Part shown: in pieces, positions 51,462 through 60,061 of the stretch
Layout: every line of letters starts with the position of its first letter
Numbering within the stretch: position 1 is the stretch's first letter
Program-made: the position numbers and the translations under genes
DNA from: Alphaproteobacteria bacterium UBA6411
GTDB taxonomy: Bacteria; Pseudomonadota; Alphaproteobacteria; CAAGCB01; CAG-977
Assembly (NCBI GenBank): GCA_002438565.1
Contig: DJPN01000024.1
Span: 16,854-78,672, forward strand
Direction of reading: 5' to 3'
Length of the DNA: 61,819 bases
Notes under the pieces: model-generated
Database searches by the model: none
What the model saw: only the letters and a program-made list of their open reading frames with translations
What the model was told of the DNA's origin: nothing

Positions 51462-52439
51462 ATGGCAACGGACGCTTTCCAAGTGTTGAAATCGGTTTTG
51501 CGCTATTTGTCCTATTGGTACGAACAGGACAATGTGGAAGAAGTCGCCATTAACCGTCCCGATGAAATCTGGCTGCGTTTGCGCGGCCGACGCGCGTATC
51601 CGTGGGCATGTCAGCAGGATAAAAACCTGTCCAGAACGTATTTGATGGATTTGATGCACATTATCGCCAACACTTTTGAACTGCCTTTCGATCCCGAACA
51701 GGGATCGCCCGCCGTATACGCGACGTTGCCGGGCGATCACCGTTTTACGGGAATTGCGGGTAAAAACGTGATGTACGACAATGACGATTTGACGGGCGGC
51801 ATTGCCATGTGCGTCCGCGTCCATTCCGACGGCGTTAAATTCGGGCTGGGCGATTACGGGTTGAAAGCGGGCGAACGTCTGCAAAAACTGAACAAGCTGA
51901 AAGAAGTCGAAAACCCCGAAGACCCGTACGAACGTTTGATTTTATCCATCAAACGCGGCGATCACATTCTGGTTTCCGGTGCGACGGCAACAGGTAAAAC
52001 AACATTTTTGAATAACCTGTTAACCATTCTGGATTCGCATAAGCGCGTGATTACAATCGAAGATACCCGCGAGTTAATTGTTCCGCACCCGAACCATGTT
52101 CACTTGGTTTTGTCGCGTACCGAACAAACAAACACGATGACATATCCGAAACTGATTGACCTTGTCGTGCGTTTTACGCCCGATGCGATTATCGGCGGTG
52201 AAATTTCAACGGCGAACGCCGGGGCGTTGTGGGAGCTGATGGGTTCCGGTCACGACAACTGCTTTGCGACCATTCACGCCGAAAATTCGGAAGCCGCGTA
52301 CAAAGCGTTCACCGACCGTATTCTGCACTGCTATCCGACAATCGACCGCGAAAAAACGATTGCCGAAATGCACGACAAACTGCGTGTCGTGCAAATCAAC
52401 CGCCAGGGCAACATCCGCGCGGTAACGGAAGTGACTTAA
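51462..52439 (+). CDS. virB11: VirB11-family secretion ATPase
   Basis: This 325-residue hexameric ATPase powers substrate transfer and pilus/channel switching. The N-terminal domain contains NVEEVAINRPDEIWL. The ATPase has Walker A SGATATGKTT (about 170-179), TIEDTRELIVPHPNHVHLVL (Asp box), a degenerate Walker B (IIGGEISTANAGALWELM) and the His box ATIHAENSE. It starts 16 bases after virB10. Its stop shares TTAA with the stop of the convergent flaF gene. VirB4, the other usual ATPase, is not in this window. Confidence 0.9.
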   Translation: MATDAFQVLKSVLRYLSYWYEQDNVEEVAINRPDEIWLRLRGRRAYPWACQQDKNLSRTYLMDLMHIIANTFELPFDPEQGSPAVYATLPGDHRFTGIAGKNVMYDNDDLTGGIAMCVRVHSDGVKFGLGDYGLKAGERLQKLNKLKEVENPEDPYERLILSIKRGDHILVSGATATGKTTFLNNLLTILDSHKRVITIEDTRELIVPHPNHVHLVLSRTEQTNTMTYPKLIDLVVRFTPDAIIGGEISTANAGALWELMGSGHDNCFATIHAENSEAAYKAFTDRILHCYPTIDREKTIAEMHDKLRVVQINRQGNIRAVTEVT

Positions 52440-52846
52440 CCGTTTGTTTCGGGGGCGGGCTGCTGTTCGGCCGCCTGCGCCCGATGCGCGCTTTGTTCGT
52501 TCAGTCCGCGCGCGATATTCATGTTGATGCTGATAAGAATGTCCAGCGCTTTGGCTTCGGGATTGGCCATGACGGCGAAAGTATGCTTGAAGATAAAGTG
52601 CGCCAGATTGAACACGTTTTGTTTGATTTCAAAGGGCAGCGGATTGGATTCCTCGGTTGCGTCGCTGACCAGAATCGTCCAGAGTTTGCGGTTTAAATCC
52701 AACGCTTCCTGCAGCTGTTCCTTGGAAACGGGCCAGTTTTCCTTGCACGCGTTTAAACGGGACGCGGTGCGAACCAAAGCGCGGGCTTCCAGTTCATTTT
52801 GCGGCAACGCCGACGATTCTGCCGCAGCATAGGGATTCGTGTTCAT
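52436..52846 (-). CDS. flaF: Flagellar biosynthesis regulator FlaF
   Basis: This 136-residue protein matches the alphaproteobacterial FlaF family: RTASRLNACKENWPVSKEQL, EALDLNRKLWTILVSDATEE, PLPFEIKQNVFNLAHFIFKHT and ILISINMNIARGL. FlaF promotes flagellin translation or secretion, opposing FlbT. Neither flagellin nor flbT is in the window. AGGAGC lies upstream of the ATG. It is a lone gene next to, and converging on, the T4SS block. Confidence 0.85.
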   Translation of the reverse strand: MNTNPYAAAESSALPQNELEARALVRTASRLNACKENWPVSKEQLQEALDLNRKLWTILVSDATEESNPLPFEIKQNVFNLAHFIFKHTFAVMANPEAKALDILISINMNIARGLNEQSAHRAQAAEQQPAPETNG

Positions 52847-52945
52847 TTTTTAAAAGCTCCTGTTTAAAAAGAAACTGAACTATGCTACCGTAAACAGGTT
52901 AAGAAATCAAAAAAGAAAAGCTTTTTGATAAAAGGATTCTAAAAA

Positions 52946-53848
52946 ATGAAAAAAAATTTGCTTTTGGGATTGATTGTCGCTTTTTTTGCGGTTCAAGCCG
53001 ATGCCGCGTCCCTCAGACGGGATCCGGAGGAATTTCCCAACCGTTCTTGCGGCGGGGAAAAATCAGACGCCTATTTTAAAATCGCTGGATTTTCCCATTA
53101 CCCGCCGTTTTCATGGAAGACGGCCGATTTGGAGGAGTATAAGCGAAGAGGAGTGCGGGCGTACAAATATGAAGGCTTTGCCGTTGATTTGGTGGAAACA
53201 GCCTTAAAAGAGATTAAAGTCAAGAAAATCGAAAGCGTGTTTTTTGATTCCGAAGAAGAATTGCGCCGAGCCGTATTGGAAGGAAAAGTCGATTTGATTT
53301 TTACGACTTTTTATCAAGGCGGGGACAAAACGGGATTGGATTTTATTTATCCCGCATACTTCGGCAATCCGCTGACGGTGATTTCCCGTGCGGATAAAAA
53401 GGTCGAAGTCGCCGATATCGCCGAATTGAAAGGCATGCTGGGTGTTATCCGTCGCGAAGAAGGCGTTTTGCCGTTGATTCAAGGCAAATTGCCGACGGAT
53501 ACAAAGGTTATTGAGGTGGACGGTGTTGATGCCGCTTTTGACAAACTGCTGAGCGGCGAGGCCGACTTTATGATTTCCAGTCCTTATTCCGTTATTGCGG
53601 AATCCAGATTGCGGAAAAACAAGGACAAACTCCACATTCAATCCAAACCGCTGCGTCCCGTTAAACTGTTTGCGGCATTTTCCAAAATGTCCAAATGCAA
53701 ACGTTACAAAGAAAAGTTTGAAGAAGCTTTCGCACAACGCTATGCCGATAAAGCCGATGCGGAACAGCGGATGAAAACATACATCAAATTATGGGCCGAA
53801 AAAGGGGATAAGGCAGAAGAGTTTCCTTCTTTAAGGTCTTTGCAATAA
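52946..53848 (+). CDS. Periplasmic solute-binding protein (SBP family 3-like)
   Basis: This 300-residue protein has a signal peptide (KKNLLLGLIVAFFAVQADA). The mature part has the two-lobe pattern of amino-acid-type binding proteins: YPPFSWKT near the start, GFAVDLVETALKEI, VDLIFTTFYQGG, then the second lobe (LGVIRREEGVLPL; DKLLSGEADFMISSPYSVI). No permease or ATPase gene lies beside it, so its transporter, if any, is elsewhere; such orphan proteins may also be sensors. A terminator follows at once. Confidence 0.75.
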   Translation: MKKNLLLGLIVAFFAVQADAASLRRDPEEFPNRSCGGEKSDAYFKIAGFSHYPPFSWKTADLEEYKRRGVRAYKYEGFAVDLVETALKEIKVKKIESVFFDSEEELRRAVLEGKVDLIFTTFYQGGDKTGLDFIYPAYFGNPLTVISRADKKVEVADIAELKGMLGVIRREEGVLPLIQGKLPTDTKVIEVDGVDAAFDKLLSGEADFMISSPYSVIAESRLRKNKDKLHIQSKPLRPVKLFAAFSKMSKCKRYKEKFEEAFAQRYADKADAEQRMKTYIKLWAEKGDKAEEFPSLRSLQ

Positions 53849-53878
53849 AAAAAGGAAGGCGAGAGCCTTCCTTTTTTG
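53847..53878. terminator. Intrinsic terminator (bidirectional)
   Basis: AAAGGAAGGC, loop GAGA, GCCTTCCTTTTTT. It ends the binding-protein gene on plus and can end the fusion gene (53893-57273) on minus. Confidence 0.88.
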
Positions 53879-53892
53879 TTGCGGGGAACAGT

Positions 53893-56800
53893 TTATTCCG
53901 CGCCGAATTTTTCTTCCGCCATTTTCTGGGCGGACACATAGTCGAATTTGCCCGTTCCCAAAATGGGCGGTTCTTTGACGACGATGATTTTCGACGGCGT
54001 GCCGAGGTCGTTCAGTCCGGCCTGTTTGATGAACGTGCGGATTTGCGCCGCATCGGCGTTTTCCGCCGTGGTAATCAGCACCAACTGTTCGCCCTTTTTC
54101 GGATCGGCGATGGCAACGACGCCTTGAACCGCGCCTTCGTACAATTTCGCCAGTTCCTGTTCGATTGCCGTCAGCGAAATCATTTCGCCGCCGATTTTGG
54201 CGAAACGTTTTGCGCGGCCTTTGATTGCGACAAAACCGTCTTTGTCAATCGCGACAATGTCGCCCGTATCGTGCCAGCCGTCTGCGGGCGGCTGCAGGAC
54301 GCAGGGATTGTCGGCTTTCATGTAGCCTTGCATGATGTTGTCGCCGCGGACGAACAGCCGCTTTCCGTCAACAATGCCGGGGACGTCTTCCAGTCGGGCT
54401 TCCAATCCGGGGACAAGCCGTCCGACCGTTCCTGCCTTGATGTACATCGGCGTGTTTACCGCAATCAAGGGGGCGGCTTCGGTTGCGCCGTAGCCTTCCA
54501 AAATGCGGATGCCGAATTTTTTGCTCCACAATTCGGCGGTGGTTTCTTTCAGTTTTTCCGCGCCGACAATCGCATAGCGCAAAGCAAAGAAATCATACGG
54601 GTGCGCCGACGCGCCGTAACCCGCAAAGAACGTATCCGTGCCGCACAAAATCGTCGCGTTCGTGGCGTAAACCAGTTCGGGAACGATGCGGTAGTGCAGG
54701 GGCGACGGATAATAGAACGTCTTGATGCCCGACAGGGTCGTCAAAATGGTTCCGATGCCCAATCCGAACGCGTGGAACATCGGCAGAGCGTTGAAGAACA
54801 CGTCGTTCGAATTCAAATCCAGAATGCTCAGCGCCTGATATCTGTTCGCTTGGAAATTGATGTGCGACAGCAAAACGGCCTTGGGCATGCCTTCGGATCC
54901 CGACGTGAACAGAATTGCCGCCGTCTGGTCCGCCGTGTGTTTGGGTTTGCGCGAAATCAAACAATCGACAATGCCGTGGAATTTGTCTTCGCTCGACACT
55001 TGTTTTGCGAAATCTTCCATGTAAACCAGATTGATGCCCGCATCGCGAATGGCAGCTTCCAGTTTTTCCAGTTTGCCGCCCTCGATGAATTTATGCGATG
55101 TGACAACCGTTTTCAATCCAACCGTTTTGATGCAGGACAGAATCTGCGCAATGCCGCTTGAAAAGTTCAGCATGGCGGGGACTTTGTCGCGGCTTTGCAG
55201 GGCAAAGAACACAACCAGATTTGCCAAAACGTTCGGCAGCAGGATGCCCAAGCGTTCTTCGTTCGGCAGCAGGCGGCCGAACGTGCGTCCCAAAACATAG
55301 CTTTTTAAAATCAGCGTTTTGTAGCGCAAGGGTTTGCGGCTGATGTCCTCGGCGATGACATGATGTTTGCCGTGGATTTTCTGCGCGTTCAGCAATCCCG
55401 TGAACAGATGTTCGTTGATTTTGGACGACGCATACATCATTTCCGACATCATCGTGTACAGCTGCAGCGACACTTCGTGGTTGCGCTGGCGTCCCGTCAA
55501 AGCGGGATCGATGTCGAATTTTTTGTGCGGCATGATGTTGACGGTGATTTTGGGGAAGTATTGTGTTTTAAACTTTGTTTTCAGTAAAGAAAACTTGGAA
55601 TACTGCGCCCCGTTGATGCGCACGGGCAGGATGTTCGCGTTGGCTTTTTCCGCGACGATGCCCGCGCCTTCGTACACTTTCATCAAAGCGCCCGTGACGC
55701 TGATGCGCTGTTCGGGGAAAATCATTACTTTGTTGTTGCGCTTGATCAAATCGATTAACGAACGCAAAGACAGCGGATTGTTCAAATCCAAAGGATACAA
55801 ATCCACCATCAGCGCAAAAAAGCGCGCAAACCAGCGGTTTTCCCATTCGGGTTTGATGACGAACGTAATCTTTTCGGGCATGAAAGCCGCAATCAGCAGG
55901 CCGTCCAGCAAAGACGTGTGGTTGGCGACGATTAAAACGCGTTTGCCGGCGTCTTGGAAATTGGGCAGGCCTTTGACGGTTACGCGGAACAGCGTTTCCA
56001 AAATCGTTTGCGCGATGGAACGCACCAATGCCGCAGGCAGAACCGAGCAGTTATACACAGACACGACGAAGCTTGCCAAAGCGAACAGCAGGAAAATGGC
56101 GGGAATGCTCAGTTCGAAATGGCGCAAAACCGCGACAATCAGCGCAACGACGGCAATGCCGGCGGCGTTGATGATGTTGTTCGCGGCAAACACGGCGGCG
56201 CGGTTGGCGTCGGTCGCTTTCTTTTGAATCAAGTTGCTCAGCGGCGTGATATACATCCCGCAGCAGAACGCCAGCAGGAAAAAGAAAAAGCAGAACACGG
56301 CGGGACGGAAGCGTGTGACAAACTCGACAAAATCGACGCGTTCGGCAGGCGTGCCGTATCCCAAAGTCAAAACGGACAGAGCCAAGAAACAGACGGCGAT
56401 GCCCAGCGTGCTGATGGGAACGTACGTCGTGTGGACGACACCGCGCAACAGCCGCGTGCAATAGGCGACACCGATACCGACGCCCGCGGCGTACAAGCCC
56501 AGCAAAAACGCGGCGGAAACGGCATCCGTGTGGAACACTTGCGCAACCAGCGGATAAATCAGCAAAATAACCAGCAATCCCAGCGACCAGAACCATGTCG
56601 CGCCCAGAATACTGCGGTAAATCAGCGGATAGCGGCGCACCGTGCGCAAAGTGGAGCGAACGCTTTTCAAAACGCCGGCGTCGAATTTTTTCGCGGCAGG
56701 TTCAGGGGCTTCATCGGTGACGGAACGGGTGGCCAGATAACTGGCAAGCGACAGCAGAATCAAGCACAGTGCGGCAATGCGGACGGGCAGCAAGACACCG

Positions 56801-57273
56801 ATGAGAATCGCAACGATGATGCTGACATAAGTGGATTTCGACGTGTAGGCGTTGCTGCCGATGAAATCCTTTTCATCCAGCCGTTCGGGCTGCAGCGCGT
56901 AGCGGATGGGGCCGAAAAACGCGGACAAAGTGCCGAACAGAACGGGCAGGATAATCAGCAGTCCCGCGTTGTTGGCAAAGAAAACCAGTCCCGCCGTCAG
57001 CATCAAAGCCAGTTCGACCAGCTTGACCGAACGGGTCAGTTTGATGCGGCCGTATTTTTTCGCCAGCAAAGTGGCGCGCGCCGAAAACAAAAAGAACGGC
57101 AACAGCAGCAATCCCGCAATCAAGTTCGACGGATCGGACGATTGCTGCGTAATGCGCACGGCGATAATTGTCAGCAAAGCGATTTTGAACAAACTGTTTG
57201 TCAAGCCGTCGAATAAAACGGCAAACAGGCTTTTGGCGGCTTTGATTAAGTTTTCTGTGGAATGTGAAGACAT
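53893..57273 (-). CDS. aas: LplT-acyltransferase-acyl-ACP synthetase (Aas) fusion
   Basis: This 1126-residue lysophospholipid-recycling protein has three parts. Residues 1-420 are a 12-helix MFS transporter like LplT. Residues about 430-640 are a PlsC-type acyltransferase with VANHTSLLDGLL (H-x4-D) and FPEQRISVTG. Residues about 650-1126 are an AMP-forming synthetase with ILFTSGSEGMPKAVLLSH, EGYGATEAAP and DTGDIVAIDKDGFV. In E. coli LplT and Aas are separate; lysophosphatidylethanolamine is flipped in and re-acylated. Many alphaproteobacteria have the fused form. The gene stands alone, between a terminator and ctrA. Confidence 0.9.
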   Translation of the reverse strand: MSSHSTENLIKAAKSLFAVLFDGLTNSLFKIALLTIIAVRITQQSSDPSNLIAGLLLLPFFLFSARATLLAKKYGRIKLTRSVKLVELALMLTAGLVFFANNAGLLIILPVLFGTLSAFFGPIRYALQPERLDEKDFIGSNAYTSKSTYVSIIVAILIGVLLPVRIAALCLILLSLASYLATRSVTDEAPEPAAKKFDAGVLKSVRSTLRTVRRYPLIYRSILGATWFWSLGLLVILLIYPLVAQVFHTDAVSAAFLLGLYAAGVGIGVAYCTRLLRGVVHTTYVPISTLGIAVCFLALSVLTLGYGTPAERVDFVEFVTRFRPAVFCFFFFLLAFCCGMYITPLSNLIQKKATDANRAAVFAANNIINAAGIAVVALIVAVLRHFELSIPAIFLLFALASFVVSVYNCSVLPAALVRSIAQTILETLFRVTVKGLPNFQDAGKRVLIVANHTSLLDGLLIAAFMPEKITFVIKPEWENRWFARFFALMVDLYPLDLNNPLSLRSLIDLIKRNNKVMIFPEQRISVTGALMKVYEGAGIVAEKANANILPVRINGAQYSKFSLLKTKFKTQYFPKITVNIMPHKKFDIDPALTGRQRNHEVSLQLYTMMSEMMYASSKINEHLFTGLLNAQKIHGKHHVIAEDISRKPLRYKTLILKSYVLGRTFGRLLPNEERLGILLPNVLANLVVFFALQSRDKVPAMLNFSSGIAQILSCIKTVGLKTVVTSHKFIEGGKLEKLEAAIRDAGINLVYMEDFAKQVSSEDKFHGIVDCLISRKPKHTADQTAAILFTSGSEGMPKAVLLSHINFQANRYQALSILDLNSNDVFFNALPMFHAFGLGIGTILTTLSGIKTFYYPSPLHYRIVPELVYATNATILCGTDTFFAGYGASAHPYDFFALRYAIVGAEKLKETTAELWSKKFGIRILEGYGATEAAPLIAVNTPMYIKAGTVGRLVPGLEARLEDVPGIVDGKRLFVRGDNIMQGYMKADNPCVLQPPADGWHDTGDIVAIDKDGFVAIKGRAKRFAKIGGEMISLTAIEQELAKLYEGAVQGVVAIADPKKGEQLVLITTAENADAAQIRTFIKQAGLNDLGTPSKIIVVKEPPILGTGKFDYVSAQKMAEEKFGAE

Positions 57274-57340
57274 ATTGAATCCTCGGAAGCATTAAAAAAG
57301 ACAGACCCTCCGTTGTTCGGAAAGGCCTGTTTGTAAAAGG

Positions 57341-58027
57341 TCAGTTTTCTTTTTTTGGTTCGCGCAAAACATAGCCGCGTCCCCAGACGGTTTCGATATA
57401 GTCGTCGCCGCCCGTCGCGTCTTTGATTTTTTTGCGCAGTTTGCAAATGAACACATCGATGATTTTCAGTTCGGGTTCGTCCATGCCGTTGTACAGGTGG
57501 TTCAAAAACTGCTCTTTGCTGAGCGTTGTTCCCTTGGACAGCGACAGGCGTTCCAAAATGCCGTATTCGCGCCCCGTCAGGTGCAAAGGCTTGCCGTTGA
57601 CGAAAGCGGTGCGGGTGTCCAGATTGACCTCTATCGCGCCTGTGCGGATGACGGATTCCGAATGTCCTTTGGAACGGCGGACCAGCGCGCGGATGCGGGC
57701 GATAAGTTCTGCTTTGTCAAACGGTTTTGTCAGATAATCGTCCGCGCCGGTCGAAAATCCTTTGACCTTTTTATCCGCACCCGACAATCCCGACAAAATC
57801 AAAACGGGCGTATTGATTTTTGAAGCGCGCAGGCGTTTTAAGACTTCATATCCATCGATATCGGGCAGCATCAAATCCAGAATGATGACATCGTAGTCGT
57901 ACAGTTTGCCGATTTCCAATCCGTCTTCGCCCAAAACGGTGGTGTCGACGACCATGCCTTCTTTGTGCAGGACGGCTTCGATTGTTTGAGCCATTGCCTG
58001 ATCGTCTTCGACTAATAAAACGCGCAT
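57341..58027 (-). CDS. ctrA: Cell-cycle response regulator CtrA
   Basis: This 228-residue OmpR-type regulator begins MRVLLVEDDQAMAQTIEAVL with the phospho-acceptor Asp at residue 51 (IILDLMLPDIDGYE), as in Caulobacter CtrA, and has a winged-helix DNA-binding domain (HLTGREYGILERLSLSKGTT; LKIIDVFICKLRKKI). It controls flagellar, division and replication genes through TTAA-N7-TTAA boxes. One such box lies directly upstream. The C-terminus is REPKKEN, without the Ala-Ala ending used for ClpXP turnover in Caulobacter. The ATG at 58027 has AAGGAA upstream; the longer frame from 58099 would include the CtrA box. Confidence 0.93.
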   Translation of the reverse strand: MRVLLVEDDQAMAQTIEAVLHKEGMVVDTTVLGEDGLEIGKLYDYDVIILDLMLPDIDGYEVLKRLRASKINTPVLILSGLSGADKKVKGFSTGADDYLTKPFDKAELIARIRALVRRSKGHSESVIRTGAIEVNLDTRTAFVNGKPLHLTGREYGILERLSLSKGTTLSKEQFLNHLYNGMDEPELKIIDVFICKLRKKIKDATGGDDYIETVWGRGYVLREPKKEN

Positions 58028-58056
58028 AGGAATTTCCTTTTTCGGACAAAATGAAA

Positions 58057-58071
58057 TTAACAGCTTATTAA
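58057..58071. promoter_or_regulatory. CtrA box in the ctrA/fliI intergenic region
   Basis: TTAA (58057-58060), 7 bases, TTAA (58068-58071): an exact match to the CtrA consensus TTAA-N7-TTAA. It lies 30 bases upstream of the ctrA start and about 100 bases upstream of fliI, so it may serve autoregulation of ctrA and control of the fliI-fliJ operon. Confidence 0.7.
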
Positions 58072-58173
58072 CTTTATGTTGTATGACTCCGATATGCAAG
58101 CCGAAAAAATCAAAAAGCGGGCTTTTTTTACGGGTAAAAACATTATATAAAAGGGTAAAGGGATAAAAAGTTT

Positions 58174-59517
58174 ATGGATGAATGGCATAAAAGTTTGATG
58201 GACGACATTCGCGCTTTGCCCGAATACCGGTCGTACGGGTCGGTTTCGGCGGTCAAAGGCATGCTGGTCGAAATGACGGGCGCGCGTTCGGAGCTGTCCG
58301 TCGGCGACCGCTGCACGATTTTGGCGCGCGCGGGCAAAAAAATTCCCGCCGAAGTCGTCGGTTTCAACGGCGACAAAGTGTTGCTGATGCCGTTCGTGAA
58401 CCTTGACGGCGTGGGCCCCGGAAACGAAGTCGATTTAAGCAACGCGCACCCCGTCTTGTATCCCGACGTTTCTTGGCTGGGGCGGGTCATCAACGCCATG
58501 GGCGAACCCGTCGACGGCAAAGGTCCGCTGAAAAAGGGCAAAGTGCCGTGCTTGATTCACGCGTCGCCGCCGCCCGCCAATTCGCGTGAACGCGTCGCGG
58601 GCAAAGCCGATTTGGGCGTGCGGGCGATAAACACTTTTCTGACGCTGTGCAAAGGGCAGCGTATGGGCATTTTCGCAGGGTCGGGCGTGGGCAAATCGTC
58701 CTTGATGGCGATGATGGCGCGGCATACGCAGCTGGATGTGACGGTTTTGGGGCTTATCGGCGAACGCGGACGCGAAGCGCGCGAGTTCATTGAGGACGAT
58801 TTGGGCGTCGAAGGCATGAAGCGCAGCGTCGTCGTGGTGGCGACGTCGGACGAAAGCCCGCTTATGCGCCGTCAAGCCGCTTATGTCGCGATGACGGTGG
58901 CCGAGTATTTCCGCGATTTGCACAACAACGTTTTGTGCATGATGGACAGCATTACGCGTTTTGCGATGGCGCAAAGGGAAATCAGTTTGTCTGCGGGCGA
59001 ACCGCCGGCCACCAAAGGCTACACGCCGACGGTGTTTGCGGAACTGCCCCGTTTGCTGGAACGCGCGGGGCCGGGGCGCATCGGGTCGGGGTCGATTACG
59101 GGATTGTTCACCGTTTTGGTGGACGGCGACGACCACAACGAACCGATTGCCGACGCGGTGCGCGGCATTTTGGACGGGCATATCGTTTTGGAACGCGCGA
59201 TTGCCGAACGCAACCGCTATCCTGCGGTCAACTTGTTGCGCAGTATTTCGCGTACCATGCCGGGGTGCAACACGGACGAGGAAAACGCCCTTGTCAACCG
59301 CGCGCGCGCTTTGATTGCGACGTACGAAGATATGGCGGAGCTTATTCGTTTGGGTGCGTACAAGCGCGGGTCGAACGCGCAGGTCGACGAAGCGATTTTT
59401 TATTACGACAAACTTGAAGCCTTTTTGTCGCAAAAGAAAAAGGAAAAAATCGATTTCGCAACGGGCTATCAGCAGCTGAAAGACATTTTGTCGCAAAAGC
59501 CGTCCGGTGCTGAATAA
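58174..59517 (+). CDS. fliI: Flagellar export ATPase FliI
   Basis: This 447-residue F1-beta-like ATPase of the flagellar type III export system has GIFAGSGVGKSSLMAMM (P-loop), GLIGERGREAREF, MDSITRFAMAQREI and GSGSITGLFTVLVDGDDHNEP. The N-terminus (VSAVKGMLVEMTGARSELSV) is the usual small domain. It is divergent from ctrA and coupled to fliJ by TAATG. Confidence 0.95.
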   Translation: MDEWHKSLMDDIRALPEYRSYGSVSAVKGMLVEMTGARSELSVGDRCTILARAGKKIPAEVVGFNGDKVLLMPFVNLDGVGPGNEVDLSNAHPVLYPDVSWLGRVINAMGEPVDGKGPLKKGKVPCLIHASPPPANSRERVAGKADLGVRAINTFLTLCKGQRMGIFAGSGVGKSSLMAMMARHTQLDVTVLGLIGERGREAREFIEDDLGVEGMKRSVVVVATSDESPLMRRQAAYVAMTVAEYFRDLHNNVLCMMDSITRFAMAQREISLSAGEPPATKGYTPTVFAELPRLLERAGPGRIGSGSITGLFTVLVDGDDHNEPIADAVRGILDGHIVLERAIAERNRYPAVNLLRSISRTMPGCNTDEENALVNRARALIATYEDMAELIRLGAYKRGSNAQVDEAIFYYDKLEAFLSQKKKEKIDFATGYQQLKDILSQKPSGAE

Positions 59518-59972
59518 TGGCGAAAAACGATTTAAAAACGCTGATACGCGTGCATCAATTCGAGCTGGATGAAAAACGCCGTCAGCTGGGCAATCTGTTG
59601 CGGTTCGAACAATCGCTCGAAAACCGCAAAATCCTGCTTGCCAAACGGTTCAAAGAGGAAGAGGAGGCCGCCAAAAGCGACCAAACGGCGGCGCTGACGT
59701 TCGGGGCGTATGTCGATTGGCACATTGACGAAACAAAGCGGGTCGAACGGGCTTTGGCGGATGCGCGGCAGGAAATCGCATTGATGCGCGACGAAATCCG
59801 TGAAGCGTATCAGGAACTCAAAACCTTTGAAATCACGCAGGAAAACCGCGAAAAACGCGAAGCGGCGGAACTGGAGCGCAAGAACAACGCCGTGCTGGAT
59901 GAAATCGGCTTAACGCTTTACAGACGCAGACAGGAAGAAAACGAAAGCGAAGAAGACAAAAAAGAAAAATAA
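59517..59972 (+). CDS. fliJ: Flagellar export chaperone FliJ
   Basis: This 151-residue protein is highly charged and predicted to be one long coiled coil (LIRVHQFELDEKRRQLGNLL at the start; KREAAELERKNNAVLDE near the end). It fits FliJ, the stalk-like partner of the FliI hexamer. Identification relies on size, coiled-coil character and the one-base overlap with fliI. The C-terminus is acidic and basic mixed (EENESEEDKKEK). Confidence 0.82.
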   Translation: MAKNDLKTLIRVHQFELDEKRRQLGNLLRFEQSLENRKILLAKRFKEEEEAAKSDQTAALTFGAYVDWHIDETKRVERALADARQEIALMRDEIREAYQELKTFEITQENREKREAAELERKNNAVLDEIGLTLYRRRQEENESEEDKKEK

Positions 59973-60009
59973 ACGCTGATATGCTCTGCTAAGAGGAGTA
60001 TTGCCAGTA

Positions 60010-60049
60010 CGGGCGGGATGAAAGACAAAAACTCTTTCAATCCCGCCCG
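60010..60049. repeat. Long hairpin between fliJ and the Cys-rich gene
   Basis: CGGGCGGGATGAAAGA (60010-60025) and TCTTTCAATCCCGCCCG (60033-60049) pair over 16 bases with one bulge and a 7-base loop. No T-tract follows on either strand, so it is not a textbook terminator. It sits between two convergent genes and may still block read-through or be one copy of a dispersed palindromic repeat. Confidence 0.6.
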
Positions 60050-60061
60050 ACGGCTTAATTT

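Noticed and set aside
33378..52439. Dot/Icm (IVB) assignment of the secretion system
   Set aside because: The order B8-B7-B8-B9-B10-B11 and VirB9, VirB10 and VirB11 domains fit a VirB (IVA) system. Only single features (large repeats in VirB10, HNH-like protein) recall Dot/Icm.
52847..52870. Second CtrA box upstream of flaF
   Set aside because: Two TTAA halves are present but 10 bases apart, not 7.
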